Shown here one piece after another: positions 50,388-59,208 of a stretch of 64,000 nucleotides of DNA. Source of the stretch: an uncultured Serinicoccus sp. GTDB taxonomy: Bacteria > Actinomycetota > Actinomycetes > Actinomycetales > Dermatophilaceae. Every line of letters begins with the position of its first letter. Position 1 is the first letter of the stretch. Position numbers and translations under genes: made by a program. The stretch covers positions 310,001 through 374,000 of the forward strand of contig NZ_CANMUA010000002.1 in the NCBI RefSeq assembly GCF_947500995.1. Reading direction: 5' to 3'. The notes below the pieces were generated by a model. The model saw only the letters and a program-made list of their open reading frames with translations. It was not told the DNA's origin and ran no database searches.

Positions 50388-51422
50388 ATGCCGGTGAGAC
50401 TCAAGGACGTCGCGCAGCACGCCGGGGTCTCGGTGAAGACGGTCTCCAACGTCGTCAACGACCACCCCAACGTCAGCAGCCTCATGCGGGAGCGGGTGCA
50501 GGCGTCGCTGACCGAGCTGGGCTACCGCCCCAACCTCGCGGCCCGGCAGCTCAAGCACGGCCGCGGGGGGTTCATCACGCTGGCGGTGCCCCAGCTCGAC
50601 TCTCCCTACTTCTCCGAGCTCGCCGCCCGCCTGTCCGACGAGGCGACCCGCCGCGGGTTCCTGCTGCTGCTCGACGTCACCGGTGCGGACCCGGACGAGG
50701 AGCGGCTGGTCCTGTCGGGCATGCGGGCCCACATGGTCGACGGGGTCATCTTCAGCCCGCTGGCCCTGTCGGCCGAGGAGATCGCCGCGCGGACCGACGA
50801 CATCCCGCTGGTCCTGCTGGGCGAGCGACGGACCCCGACCCACCTCGACCACGTGGCCGTCGACTCGGTGGCCGCCTCGTGGGCCGTGGGCGAGCACCTC
50901 CTCGCGCTCGGGCGGCGCCGGCCCGCGGCCATCGGGCGGCAGACCCGGGAGGGCACGGCCTCGGTCCGCCTGGAGGGCTTCGTCGGCGCCCTGCACGAGC
51001 ACGGCCTCGACCTCCCCGACGAGCGCACGGTCACCGTCGACGGCTTCGGACGGGAGGAGGGGTACCACGGCATGCGTCAGCTCCTGGACCTGCCGGCGGA
51101 CCGGCGACCGGACGCGGTCTTCGCCTTCAACGACCTCCTGGCCGTGGGGGCCATGCGTGCGTGCTACGAGGCCGGCGTCCGGGTCCCCGAGGACATCGCG
51201 GTGGCCGGCTTCGACGACATCGCCGAGGGCCGCTTCCACGCCCCCTCGCTCACGACGATCTCCCCCGACCTGGAGGTGCTGACCCACCACGTCCTCGACC
51301 TGCTGGTCCGGCGGATCGAGGGGTGGGCAGCACCGCCGGAGCACCCCGTCGTGCCGTGGACGCTGCACCACCGCGAGTCCACCGGCGGGGCGACGGCCCC
51401 GGTGACCACCGGTCCGGCCTGA
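50388..51422 (+). CDS. LacI-family transcriptional regulator of the glycan locus
   Basis: This 344-residue regulator has a helix-turn-helix in residues 4-26 (RLKDVAQHAGVSVKTVSNVVNDHPNVS), hinge helix NLAARQLKHG and the sugar-binding core with FGREEGYHGMRQLLDLPADRRPDAVFAFNDLLAVGAM and PEDIAVAGFDDIAEGRFHAPSLTTI, a PurR/LacI pattern. It is divergent from the CUT1 and GH operon and shares its operator region, so it is the local repressor. Inducer is probably a mono- or disaccharide from arabinan or xylan breakdown. Transcription seems leaderless. Confidence 0.92.
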   Translation: MPVRLKDVAQHAGVSVKTVSNVVNDHPNVSSLMRERVQASLTELGYRPNLAARQLKHGRGGFITLAVPQLDSPYFSELAARLSDEATRRGFLLLLDVTGADPDEERLVLSGMRAHMVDGVIFSPLALSAEEIAARTDDIPLVLLGERRTPTHLDHVAVDSVAASWAVGEHLLALGRRRPAAIGRQTREGTASVRLEGFVGALHEHGLDLPDERTVTVDGFGREEGYHGMRQLLDLPADRRPDAVFAFNDLLAVGAMRACYEAGVRVPEDIAVAGFDDIAEGRFHAPSLTTISPDLEVLTHHVLDLLVRRIEGWAAPPEHPVVPWTLHHRESTGGATAPVTTGPA

Positions 51423-51443
51423 ACCGGGCGGCCGGGGGCGTGG

Positions 51444-52538
51444 TCACCCGGCGGCGTCGAGCCCGCTGATGTGGTCACGGACGGCCTGCGCCACCTCGGT
51501 CGTCGAGGCCGTACCGCCCAGGTCGGGGGTCCGCACCCCGGAGGTCAGGCTGGCCTCGATCCCCGCGACGACCTCTGCCGCCGCCTCCGGGTGGCCGAGG
51601 TGGTCCAGCATCATCGAGGCCGCCCAGAGCTGACCGAGGGGGTTGGCCACCCCCTGGCCGGCGATGTCCGGGGCGGACCCGTGCACCGGCTCGAACATCG
51701 AGGGGTGCACGCCCTCGGGGTTGAGGTTCGCCGACGGCGCGATCCCGATGCTCCCGATGATGGCGGCCCCGAGGTCGGTGAGGATGTCTCCGAAGAGGTT
51801 GGAGGCGACCACGACGTCGAATCGCCCCGGGTCCAGGACGAACATCGCCGACAGCGCGTCGATGTGGTAGTCCCGGACCTCCACCTGCGGGAAGTCCGCC
51901 GCCGTGTCCCGGACGACCTCGTCCCAGAAGGGCATGGTGTGGATGATGCCGTTGGACTTGGTGGCGGAGGCGAGGCCGCCGCCGCGCCCCGCGGCGAGGG
52001 TGAGGGCATACCTCGCCACCCGCTCGATGCCGCGCCGGGTGAAGACCGACTCCTGCACGGCGAGCTCGTGCGGGGTCCCGCGGTACATCCGGCCGCCGAC
52101 CTCGGAGTACTCCCCCTCGTTGTTCTCCCGCACGACGACGAAGTCGATGGACGTGCCCTCCCGCAGCCGCAGCGGTGACTCGATCCCCGGCAGGAGCCGG
52201 ACCGGACGGAGGTTGACGTACTGCTCGAAGGCGCGGCGGATGGGGATGAGCAGGCCCCAGAGCGACACGTGGTCCGGAACCCCCGGGTAGCCCACGGCCC
52301 CCAGCAGGATCTGGTCGACCTCGGCGAGCCGGTCGAGCCCGTCCTGCGGCATCATCCGACCGGTCCGGGTGTAGTATTCGCAGCTCCAGTCGTGGTGCTG
52401 CCAGTCGAAGGTCAGGCCGTGCCGCTCCCCCACGGCCTCGAGGATCCCGAGGGTGGGCTCCATCACCTCCGTCCCGATGCCGTCACCGGGGATCACGGCG
52501 ACCCGCACCGGGCGGTCGGACGTCGGTGGCGGGGTCAT
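51444..52538 (-). CDS. Tartrate dehydrogenase / D-malate dehydrogenase (isopropylmalate-dehydrogenase family)
   Basis: This 364-residue NAD-dependent hydroxyacid oxidative decarboxylase shows VIPGDGIGTEVMEPTLGILEAVG at the start, and LRPVRLLPG, VVRENNEGEYSEVGGR, the catalytic Lys/Asp (SATKSNGI and SNLFGDILTDLGA) and EPVHGSAPDIAGQGVANP. The ENNEGEYSEVGGR sequence and the LRPVRLLPG substrate loop follow tartrate/D-malate enzymes (TtuC/DmlA) rather than LeuB. It overlaps the upstream tartronate-type reductase by four bases (ATGA), consistent with a tartrate or glyoxylate-type pathway in which both act in sequence. Confidence 0.83.
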   Translation of the reverse strand: MTPPPTSDRPVRVAVIPGDGIGTEVMEPTLGILEAVGERHGLTFDWQHHDWSCEYYTRTGRMMPQDGLDRLAEVDQILLGAVGYPGVPDHVSLWGLLIPIRRAFEQYVNLRPVRLLPGIESPLRLREGTSIDFVVVRENNEGEYSEVGGRMYRGTPHELAVQESVFTRRGIERVARYALTLAAGRGGGLASATKSNGIIHTMPFWDEVVRDTAADFPQVEVRDYHIDALSAMFVLDPGRFDVVVASNLFGDILTDLGAAIIGSIGIAPSANLNPEGVHPSMFEPVHGSAPDIAGQGVANPLGQLWAASMMLDHLGHPEAAAEVVAGIEASLTSGVRTPDLGGTASTTEVAQAVRDHISGLDAAG

Positions 52539-53416
52539 CGGGGTCCTCCGGGGGAGCGTCGGTCCAGCCCGCGGATGAGGGCCGAGTGGTCCAGGGCGGC
52601 GTCGCCGTCGTCCAGCGCCTGCGCGACGAGGGCGGCGACCGTGCGGGCGACCGGCAGGTCGAGGCCGGAGCCCGCCGCGAGGCCCTCGGCGATCCGCAGG
52701 TCCTTGTCGTGCAGCTGCAGGCGGAAGCCCGGCTCGAAGCGGCGGCTCACGAGGTTGTCGCGCTTCTGGGTCAGCACCGCGGAGCCGGCGAGCCCGCCGG
52801 CCAGCACGTCGAGGGCGTCGTCCAGCGCGATGCCCTGGCTCTCGAGGAGCACGACCGCCTCGGAGAGGACCTGGATGTTGCCGGCGACGACGACCTGGTT
52901 GGCGGCCTTGACGACCTGGCCCGCGCCGGGCGGTCCGACGTGCACCACCGTGGCCCCGACGGCCTCCAGCGGCGGGCGCGCGGCCCGGACCGCGTCCTCC
53001 TCGCCGCCGACCATGACGGACAGCCGGGCCTCCCGGGCGCCCGCCTGACCGCCGGAGACGGGGGCGTCGACCATCGGCATACCCCGGTCCGCCGCCTGCC
53101 CGGCGACGCGCCGGGCGACGTCCGGGGCGACCGTGGAGAAGTCCACGACGAGGGTCCCGGCCGCCGCCCGGGCGAGCACGCCGTCCTCGCCGCCCATCAC
53201 CGCCTCGACGTCGGGCCCGTCCGGCAGCATGAGACACACCGCCTCGGCCCCCTCGAGCGCCGCGGGCAGCGTGTCCACCTCCGTGCCGCCGGCCGCCACG
53301 AGCTCCTCGCCCTTGCCCGGGCTGCGGTTGTGACCCCGCACCTCGTGGCCGGCGCGCTGCAGGTGGGCGGCCATGGGTGCACCCATGACCCCGAGTCCGA
53401 CGAAGGCGATCCTCAT
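52535..53416 (-). CDS. Tartronate-semialdehyde reductase / 3-hydroxyisobutyrate dehydrogenase family
   Basis: This 293-residue beta-hydroxyacid dehydrogenase has NAD(P) motif FVGLGVMGAPMAAHLQRAGHEV at residue 5, DAPVSGGQAGAREARLSVMVGG and the catalytic Lys in GAGQVVKAANQVVVAGNIQ. The NQVVVA and NIQVLSEAV segments are closer to tartronate-semialdehyde reductase (GarR/GlxR) than to the second family member in this window at 12569. The pairing with a tartrate/malate-type dehydrogenase supports use of hydroxy-dicarboxylic acids. The octamer GGCATACC at 53076 fixes a GGT glycine codon here. Confidence 0.83.
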   Translation of the reverse strand: MRIAFVGLGVMGAPMAAHLQRAGHEVRGHNRSPGKGEELVAAGGTEVDTLPAALEGAEAVCLMLPDGPDVEAVMGGEDGVLARAAAGTLVVDFSTVAPDVARRVAGQAADRGMPMVDAPVSGGQAGAREARLSVMVGGEEDAVRAARPPLEAVGATVVHVGPPGAGQVVKAANQVVVAGNIQVLSEAVVLLESQGIALDDALDVLAGGLAGSAVLTQKRDNLVSRRFEPGFRLQLHDKDLRIAEGLAAGSGLDLPVARTVAALVAQALDDGDAALDHSALIRGLDRRSPGGPR

Positions 53417-53520
53417 GCGGGGATGATGTCATCCCGGCCGGGGGCCCGTGCGGCGAGGCATCACCGGCCGGGCCGTGGCAGGCTGGTCGGACCACGCCAC
53501 GCCCGACCAGGAGGACCGCC

Positions 53521-54252
53521 ATGGAGGCACCGGACTACCAGGGGCTGCGCGCCCTGCTCGTCAACTGCTCGCTCACCCCGGACGCAGCGGCGTCGCACAC
53601 CGGCCGGCTGCTCGACGTGGTGGACCACCTCATGGCCGGGGCCGGGGTGCAGGTCGACCGGCTGCACGCCGTGGACCACGACATCGCCCCGGGCGTCCAG
53701 CCGGACATGCGCGAGCACGGTTTCGACCACGACGCCTGGCCCGGGCTGTGGCCGCGCGTCGAGGCGGCCGACATCCTCGTCGTCGGCACCCCGCTGTGGC
53801 TGGGCGAGGAGTCCTCGGTGTGCCGCAGGATCATCGAGCGCCTCTACGCCATGTCCGGGATGCTCAACGACCGGGGGCAGTCCATCTTCTACGGCAAGGT
53901 CGGCGGGGCGGTCATCACCGGCAACGAGGACGGCGTCAAGCACACCTCGATGTCGCTGCTCTTCGCGATGCAGCACCTCGGCCTCGTCATCCCGCCCCAG
54001 GCCGACTGCGGCTGGCTCGGCGAGATCGGGCCGGGGCCCTCCTACGGCGACCCGCAGGACGGCGGGCGACCGGTCGGCTTCGACAACGACTTCACCCGCC
54101 GCAACGCCACGATCATGAGCTGGAACCTCATGCACACCGCGCACCTGCTGCGACAGGCCGGTGGGCTGCCGACCTACGGCAACGACCGGAACGCGCTCGC
54201 CGACGGCGAGCTCTTCGGGTATGCCGAGCCCGCGGCGGTCCCGGAGGGCTGA
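53521..54252 (+). CDS. Flavodoxin-fold NAD(P)H-dependent FMN oxidoreductase
   Basis: This 243-residue protein of the NADPH-dependent FMN reductase/flavodoxin-like superfamily has ALLVNCSLTPDAAASHTGRLLDVVDHL near the start (FMN phosphate loop), ADILVVGTPLWLGEESSVCRRIIERL and KVGGAVITGNEDGVKHTSMSLLFAMQHLGLVIPP. The second and third blocks are well conserved in multimeric flavodoxin-like proteins. AGGAGG precedes the ATG. It stands alone between a divergent dehydrogenase gene and a convergent lipid-kinase-like gene. Physiological substrate unknown. Confidence 0.82.
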   Translation: MEAPDYQGLRALLVNCSLTPDAAASHTGRLLDVVDHLMAGAGVQVDRLHAVDHDIAPGVQPDMREHGFDHDAWPGLWPRVEAADILVVGTPLWLGEESSVCRRIIERLYAMSGMLNDRGQSIFYGKVGGAVITGNEDGVKHTSMSLLFAMQHLGLVIPPQADCGWLGEIGPGPSYGDPQDGGRPVGFDNDFTRRNATIMSWNLMHTAHLLRQAGGLPTYGNDRNALADGELFGYAEPAAVPEG

Positions 54253-54309
54253 GGACCGCCCGCCGACGTCGGCCTGCAACCCGTGGTGGGGCGCCGGCGT
54301 CCGGAGAGG

Positions 54310-55269
54310 TCAGCCGGCGTCGCCCGTCGACCCCTCCGGCACGCGCAGGGTCCAGCCCTGCTCCAGCAGGCGCCAGGAGCGGCGCGCGACCCGCTGCTCC
54401 TCGACCTCGCCGTCGGTGTTGACCCGGAAGGCGTCGATGTCGCGCTCGGCGGTCACGACGACCTCCCGCCCGGAGGTGAGCGTCACGTCCTCGCGCTGGG
54501 TGTGCCTGCCCTTGCGCAGGTCGAGCGCGAAGCGCACCCGGGCCGCGGGAGACACCCCGTGCGCCACGACCACCTCGACCTGCCCGTCGTCGGCGCGGGC
54601 GTGCGGGGCCACGGGCGTGCCGCCCCCGACCGAGCTGCCCAGGGCCAGCGTCACCATGAGCTCGGGGCGGCCGTCGTCGGCGATGCTCTCCCCGTCGACG
54701 CTCACCCGCAGGTGCCAGCCCTTCGAGGTCAGTCCCGCCCGGAGGGCGCCCCAGCCGTAGGCCGCCTTGCCGAGCACCCCCTTGACGTCACCGGCGTGCG
54801 CCGTCGCCTCGGCCGCCACCCCGGCGTGCACGGCGTTGACCACGACCGCCCCGGTGTCGTCGACCATGAGCCCGCGCGCCGTCGGGGCGCCGGCCACCGC
54901 CGCACGGGCCGCCTCCTGCGGGTCCAGCGGGATCCCCGCACCGCGGACCAGGTCGTTCCCGGTGCCGAGGGGCACCACCCCCACCGCGCCGATGCGGCCC
55001 AGCAGGTCCTGGTCGTGCACCGCCTGCAGGAGGCGGTGGACCGACCCGTCGCCCCCCATGACGACGACGTCGCGGCCGACCGCCGAGGCGACGGCCGCGG
55101 CATACTCCTCGTCGTCGGCGGGGGTCACGACCTCCGTGCCGGACGGCGAGCACGACTCGAGCTCTCCGCACACCCGCTCGACGAGCCCCTCCTTGGAGGA
55201 CCCTGCGGCGGAGTTGGAGAGCACCAGCACGCGGCGGTCCTCGTCGCGGGCGGTGTGGTCCTCGGCCAC
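54310..55269 (-). CDS. Diacylglycerol/sphingosine-kinase-family lipid kinase
   Basis: This 319-residue protein has the DAGK catalytic signature GGDGSVHRLLQAV (about residue 75) and GTGNDLVRGAGIPLD (about 105), with LVLSNSAAG at the N terminus. The second half is the beta-rich domain with VVVNAVHAGVAAEATAHAG and MVTLALGSSVGGGTPVAPHARADDGQVEVVV. The GTG at 55269 follows GAGGAG and was preferred over the GTG at 55299. Bacterial members phosphorylate diacylglycerol or undecaprenol-type lipids; which applies is unknown. Confidence 0.85.
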   Translation of the reverse strand: MAEDHTARDEDRRVLVLSNSAAGSSKEGLVERVCGELESCSPSGTEVVTPADDEEYAAAVASAVGRDVVVMGGDGSVHRLLQAVHDQDLLGRIGAVGVVPLGTGNDLVRGAGIPLDPQEAARAAVAGAPTARGLMVDDTGAVVVNAVHAGVAAEATAHAGDVKGVLGKAAYGWGALRAGLTSKGWHLRVSVDGESIADDGRPELMVTLALGSSVGGGTPVAPHARADDGQVEVVVAHGVSPAARVRFALDLRKGRHTQREDVTLTSGREVVVTAERDIDAFRVNTDGEVEEQRVARRSWRLLEQGWTLRVPEGSTGDAG

Positions 55270-55312
55270 GGCGTCTCCTCGGTGGGGGAAAGGGCCCACG
55301 CTACGCCTCTGG

Positions 55313-56560
55313 TCAGGCGGCGCCGCCCCGGACCAGGCGGGCGGTGAGCGCCGCGTGCGCCGCGGTCACCCCGACGCCCAGGGTCGGCTCCAGCTGGGGA
55401 CCGAAGTGGGGTGAGTGGTTGGTGACGGTGATCTCCTCCCCCTCGACCTCCTCGCGGGTCAGGCCGCCGAAGAACCAGTAGACGCCCGGCACGTCGATCG
55501 CGTCCGGCAGCGCCCCGAAGTCCTCGCTGCCCATGACCGCGGGGATCTCGTTGACCTGCTCCTCACCGAGCGCCCCGCGCAGCACCCCCATCACCCGCGC
55601 CGTCTCCTCCTCGTCGTTGACGAGCAGGGGGAAGGTGTAGATCTCCTCGATCTGCGGCTCCGGCGCGTCCGAGGCCATCGCCTCGGCGAGGATGACCCGG
55701 CGCAGCGCACCGAGCAGGTGGTCGCGCACGTCGGCGTCGAGGTTGCGCATGTTGACGGTGAACTCGGCGGTCGCCGGGATGATGTTCTCCTTGAGCCCGG
55801 CGTGGATCGTGGCGATGGTGATGACCGCGGCCTTCTGGGCCGGCACCTCGCGGCTCTTGAGGCTCTGGATCCGCACGATCATGTGGGCGGCCAGCACCAC
55901 CGGGTCGATCGTCGACTCCGGCTGCGACCCGTGGCCGCCGCGACCCTTGACCGTCACCCGCCACGCGTCGGAGAAGGTCATGGCCGGGCCAGGTGTCATG
56001 TCGACGGTCCCGGAGACGCCGGGCCAGACGTGCTGGCCGTAGATCACCTCGGGCCGCGGCGCCCGGTCCCACAACCCGTCGTCGAGCATCGCGGCGGCAC
56101 CCTGCGCCGTCTCCTCCCCCGGCTGGAAGAGGAAGACGACGGTGCCGGCCCAGGACGAGCGGTCCTGGGCGAGCAGGGTGGCCGCACCGATGGCGGCGGT
56201 GATGTGCATGTCGTGACCGCAGGCGTGCATGACGGGGACGTCGGTGCCGTCCGGCAGGGTGCCCCGGGCGGTGGAGGCGTACTCCAGACCGGTGTCCTCC
56301 TCGACCGGCAGCGCGTCGGTGTCCGCGCGGAACCCGACCACGGGGCCGTCCCCGTTGCGCAGCGTCGCCACGACGCCGGTCCCGCCGCACCGGAAGACGT
56401 CGTAGCCGAGGCCGCTCATCCGCTCCTCGACGAGGGCCGCGGTCGCCTCCTCCTGCATCGACAGCTCCGGGTGGGAGTGCAGGTGGCGGTAGAGGTCGTG
56501 CAGCGACGCGCGCAGGTCGGCGTGCTCGGGCTCGTCCAGGATCGTGGTCGTCGGCGACAT
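55313..56560 (-). CDS. M20-family amidohydrolase/peptidase
   Basis: This 415-residue metal-dependent amidohydrolase is of the hippurate hydrolase/IAA-amino acid hydrolase group. The metal site is HACGHDMH (about 110-117), FQPGEETAQGAAAML and the final His in the NHSPHFGP region; the dimer domain occupies about 190-310. KGRGGHGSQPE is the substrate-groove motif. It removes an N-acyl group from an amino acid or splits a small peptide; the substrate cannot be read. It is divergent from the HNH gene and shows a leaderless start. Confidence 0.88.
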   Translation of the reverse strand: MSPTTTILDEPEHADLRASLHDLYRHLHSHPELSMQEEATAALVEERMSGLGYDVFRCGGTGVVATLRNGDGPVVGFRADTDALPVEEDTGLEYASTARGTLPDGTDVPVMHACGHDMHITAAIGAATLLAQDRSSWAGTVVFLFQPGEETAQGAAAMLDDGLWDRAPRPEVIYGQHVWPGVSGTVDMTPGPAMTFSDAWRVTVKGRGGHGSQPESTIDPVVLAAHMIVRIQSLKSREVPAQKAAVITIATIHAGLKENIIPATAEFTVNMRNLDADVRDHLLGALRRVILAEAMASDAPEPQIEEIYTFPLLVNDEEETARVMGVLRGALGEEQVNEIPAVMGSEDFGALPDAIDVPGVYWFFGGLTREEVEGEEITVTNHSPHFGPQLEPTLGVGVTAAHAALTARLVRGGAA

Positions 56561-56566
56561 ACGGCG

Positions 56567-56572
56567 AGGGTA
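56567..56572 (-). promoter_or_regulatory. -10 element for leaderless transcription of the M20 gene
   Basis: On the minus strand TACCCT ends six bases before the ATG at 56560, without a ribosome-binding site. It overlaps one copy of the GGTATGCC octamer (56569-56576). Confidence 0.4.
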
Positions 56573-56649
56573 TGCCGCGCACGCCCGCGAGCGTCCTCCG
56601 GGACCTCGTCGTGGCGGTGCTTGCGGCCCAGGGCGTTGTGCATCACCCC

Positions 56650-56678
56650 TTGCGGTGTTCGAACATATGTTCTATGAT
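56650..56678 (+). promoter_or_regulatory. Promoter with SOS (LexA) box for the HNH gene
   Basis: TTGCGG (56650-56655), a 17-base spacer and TATGAT (56673-56678) form an unusually good sigma-70-type promoter for this genome. The spacer holds TCGAACATATGTTCTA (56659-56674), matching the actinobacterial LexA consensus TCGAAC-N4-GTTCGA at 11 of 12 fixed positions. Confidence 0.75.
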
Positions 56679-56703
56679 GAGGAGAGAAGGGGGGCGGGAC
56701 ATC

Positions 56704-59082
56704 GTGGATCACCCATACGTCGACTCACCGATCGAGTGCGGGCTCGCCGAGCTCGGCGACCGATCGTCGTGGGGTCTCGAGCCGCCCGTCATGAGGTTCG
56801 ACCTGCACGAGGCCCGGCTGGCCCTGCGCATCATCACCACCCCTGAGGCCGGCTCCGAGGATGCCTGCGCCATCACCGCGCAGGACGGCGTCGACGGTGA
56901 TCCGATCGAGGATGGCCCGGGGGCCGAGCCTGCACCCACGGACCCCTCCGAGGCGACAGACCCTGTCGAACCCTCAGACCCCTCAGACCCCTCCGACCCC
57001 TCTGAGGCGACGATCGCAGACCCAGTCGCCCGGGTCCGGGAGCTGGCGCGGCAGAGGTCGGCGCTGGAGGCCCAGCTGCTCGGAGCAGCCCGCGACCTCT
57101 CGGCGGAGGTCGGACGGGCCCTGCTGTCCGACAAGGGCTTCGCCGATGTCGAGGAGCTGACGTCGGCGCAGCGCCGCAGGTGGCGGGCCGAGACCAAACG
57201 GCTGGCCTGCGCGGAGCTTCAGGTCGCCCTCGGGCTGGGCGTCAAGGAGGCACGCCAGATGATCGGCGTGGCCTGTGCCCCTGCCCCCGTGCGGACCGTG
57301 GTCGGTGAGGCCCTGGCGACCGGCCTCGCCTCGTGGGGTCACGTGCGTGCGTTCTGGGACCGGTGCGGGTCCCTCGAGGCGGACGAGGCGGTCCTGGTCT
57401 GCGAGTCCCTGTTCGGGTCCGACGCCGACACCGTGGTGACCGAGCGGCTGGGCCCGGACGGCACGGTGCTCGACCGGCCGTGGCACCAGGCGGAGTTCTG
57501 GGCTGCGCTGGAGCGGGAGGCGGTCCGGGTGGAGGGGCAGGACGTCGTCGCGGAGCGCGAGCGCCGGCGGCGGGCACGTGCCGATCGGCACGTCTGGATG
57601 AGGGTGGACGACGACTCCACGGCCACCCTGGCCATCACCGGTCCCCTGACGAGCCTCTGTGCGATCTCCCGACGCCTGGACCTCTGCGCCAAGGCGCTGC
57701 GCAAGGGCGGCGACGGACGCACCCTCGCGCAGCTGCGCTCTGACGTCGCCCAGACCCTGCTGCTCCATGGACACCTCGATCTCCCCGACCCGCAGGATGC
57801 TCTCGTCTCACCGACCCATGGCGAGACCGTCGCGCAGATCGTCACCGCACAGCCCTCCATCTGCCTCGAGGTGGTCGTGCCCTGGGACGCGCTCTCCGGC
57901 CACCCGGCGTGTGCGCGCTGCCCGGCTGGTGACGACCCGCCCGGTACCCAGCCGACCCTCGGCCACCCCGCCGGGGCCGGCGTCGACCGTCCGGCTGGGG
58001 ACGCGGAGGCACCCGAACAGGCACCCCCTGATCGACCGGCGGCCCGTCTGGCACCTCCCGATCCAGCAGCGGCGGGTCGGGCGATGTCACCCCCGGCCGC
58101 GGCTCCGGCACGCCCACCCTCCCTCGTCGGCGAGGTCCTCGGCCGGCACCCCGCCTTCATCACCGCGGGCCACGCGCGGGAGCTCGCGCTCGCACCGGGC
58201 ACGACCCTGACCCGGCTGCTGGTCGATCCCGCCGACGGGCGCCTGATCGAGCGCAGCATCACCTCCTACCGGCCCGACGCCGCCATGCGCCGGCAGGTCG
58301 TCGCGGCAGACGTCTACTCCCGGGCACCCGGCAGCCGCAGCCCCGCGCTCGCCTGCGAGCTCGACCACGAACAGCCCTGGGGGTCCGGCGGAGGTGCCAC
58401 CAGCGAGAGCAACCTCGTGCTGAAGGACGTCCGCAGCCACCAGCTCAAGACCGAGGGATGGTGGTCCAGCGCGCTGGGTCCACGGCGCGACGTCCGGTGG
58501 GAGACCCTTCTCGGCCAGGTCGAGCAGACGCGCGGCCACGACTACCGCCAGTACCTCCCCTCCCGTCAGGCCCCCAGCCATCCAGATGGTCCGGATCTGC
58601 CAGGTCCACGAGAACAGCCCGGTCTCGATCTCCCCGGTGACGACGACCTGGACCTCGCCTGCAGGGCCCTGTATGCCGCACTCGCCCATCGCGGCGTCGC
58701 CGCTCTGCTCGCCGACGCGGACGACGCCGAGGGAGCCACCGACCACGACCCTCGGCTCAGCGGGTGGATCACCCTGGCCCACCGGGGTCAGGACGGCCGA
58801 CGGCGCAGCGGGCCACCCGAGGACTGCGCCACCGTGGCGAGCCTGCTCAGGATGACCAGCCGCACAGGGCCGGACGACGACGCCCCCGCTGACGCGCTGG
58901 ACGGCTCGCAGGACCAGGAACCGCAGAGCCCGCCTCCTGCCGCGGACGGCCCGCGGATCGGCCGGCAGGACGGTCCGCGGGGCCAGGGACCGCGCGACCA
59001 GTCCCACCCGATGCCGGACGAGGGGTCGGAGGACCCACCAGCGTCGTGGGAGACATCCCGTGACGACCCGCCCCCCTTCTGA
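56704..59082 (+). CDS. DUF222/13E12-type HNH endonuclease
   Basis: This 792-residue protein begins at a GTG preceded by AAGGGGGG, chosen because earlier ATGs fall within the -10 element. The N-terminal half has a Ser-Asp-Pro repeat linker (SDPSDPSDPSEAT), then a DUF222 helical region. The C-terminal HNH motif is ACELDHEQPWGSGGGATSESNLVLKDVRSHQLKTEGWW (His, Asn and His in place; residues about 549-586), followed by an acidic disordered tail. It belongs to the 13E12 family, abundant in Actinobacteria and often in multiple copies. SOS control fits reports for mycobacterial relatives. The natural target DNA is unknown; mobile-element or damage-related roles have been proposed. Confidence 0.87.
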   Translation: MDHPYVDSPIECGLAELGDRSSWGLEPPVMRFDLHEARLALRIITTPEAGSEDACAITAQDGVDGDPIEDGPGAEPAPTDPSEATDPVEPSDPSDPSDPSEATIADPVARVRELARQRSALEAQLLGAARDLSAEVGRALLSDKGFADVEELTSAQRRRWRAETKRLACAELQVALGLGVKEARQMIGVACAPAPVRTVVGEALATGLASWGHVRAFWDRCGSLEADEAVLVCESLFGSDADTVVTERLGPDGTVLDRPWHQAEFWAALEREAVRVEGQDVVAERERRRRARADRHVWMRVDDDSTATLAITGPLTSLCAISRRLDLCAKALRKGGDGRTLAQLRSDVAQTLLLHGHLDLPDPQDALVSPTHGETVAQIVTAQPSICLEVVVPWDALSGHPACARCPAGDDPPGTQPTLGHPAGAGVDRPAGDAEAPEQAPPDRPAARLAPPDPAAAGRAMSPPAAAPARPPSLVGEVLGRHPAFITAGHARELALAPGTTLTRLLVDPADGRLIERSITSYRPDAAMRRQVVAADVYSRAPGSRSPALACELDHEQPWGSGGGATSESNLVLKDVRSHQLKTEGWWSSALGPRRDVRWETLLGQVEQTRGHDYRQYLPSRQAPSHPDGPDLPGPREQPGLDLPGDDDLDLACRALYAALAHRGVAALLADADDAEGATDHDPRLSGWITLAHRGQDGRRRSGPPEDCATVASLLRMTSRTGPDDDAPADALDGSQDQEPQSPPPAADGPRIGRQDGPRGQGPRDQSHPMPDEGSEDPPASWETSRDDPPPF

Positions 59083-59159
59083 CACCCGGCGCCCCTGACA
59101 CCCGGCGCCCCTGACACCCGGCGCCCCTGACACCCGCCCCCCTTCTGACACCCGGCGCC
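59079..59159. repeat. 16-bp tandem repeats after the HNH gene
   Basis: CTGACACCCGGCGCCC repeats at 59079, 59095 and 59111, with a partial copy at 59127 and another at 59145. The HNH stop codon is inside the first unit. A longer block CCGCCCCCCTTCTGACACCC occurs twice (about 59069 and 59136). The array fills most of the 126-base gap before the PPOX gene. Confidence 0.75.
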
Positions 59160-59208
59160 GGCGACGCACGCGGCGCGGCCCAGGGACGCGGGTGGCACAG
59201 TGGGTCCC

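Noticed and set aside
56572-56703. Earlier start codons of the HNH gene (56572, 56674, 56677)
   Set aside because: They lie upstream of, or within, the well-formed promoter and SOS box, so they would not be in the transcript.
59079-59159. Tandem repeats as a CRISPR array
   Set aside because: Units are 16 bases without unique spacers and no cas genes are nearby.
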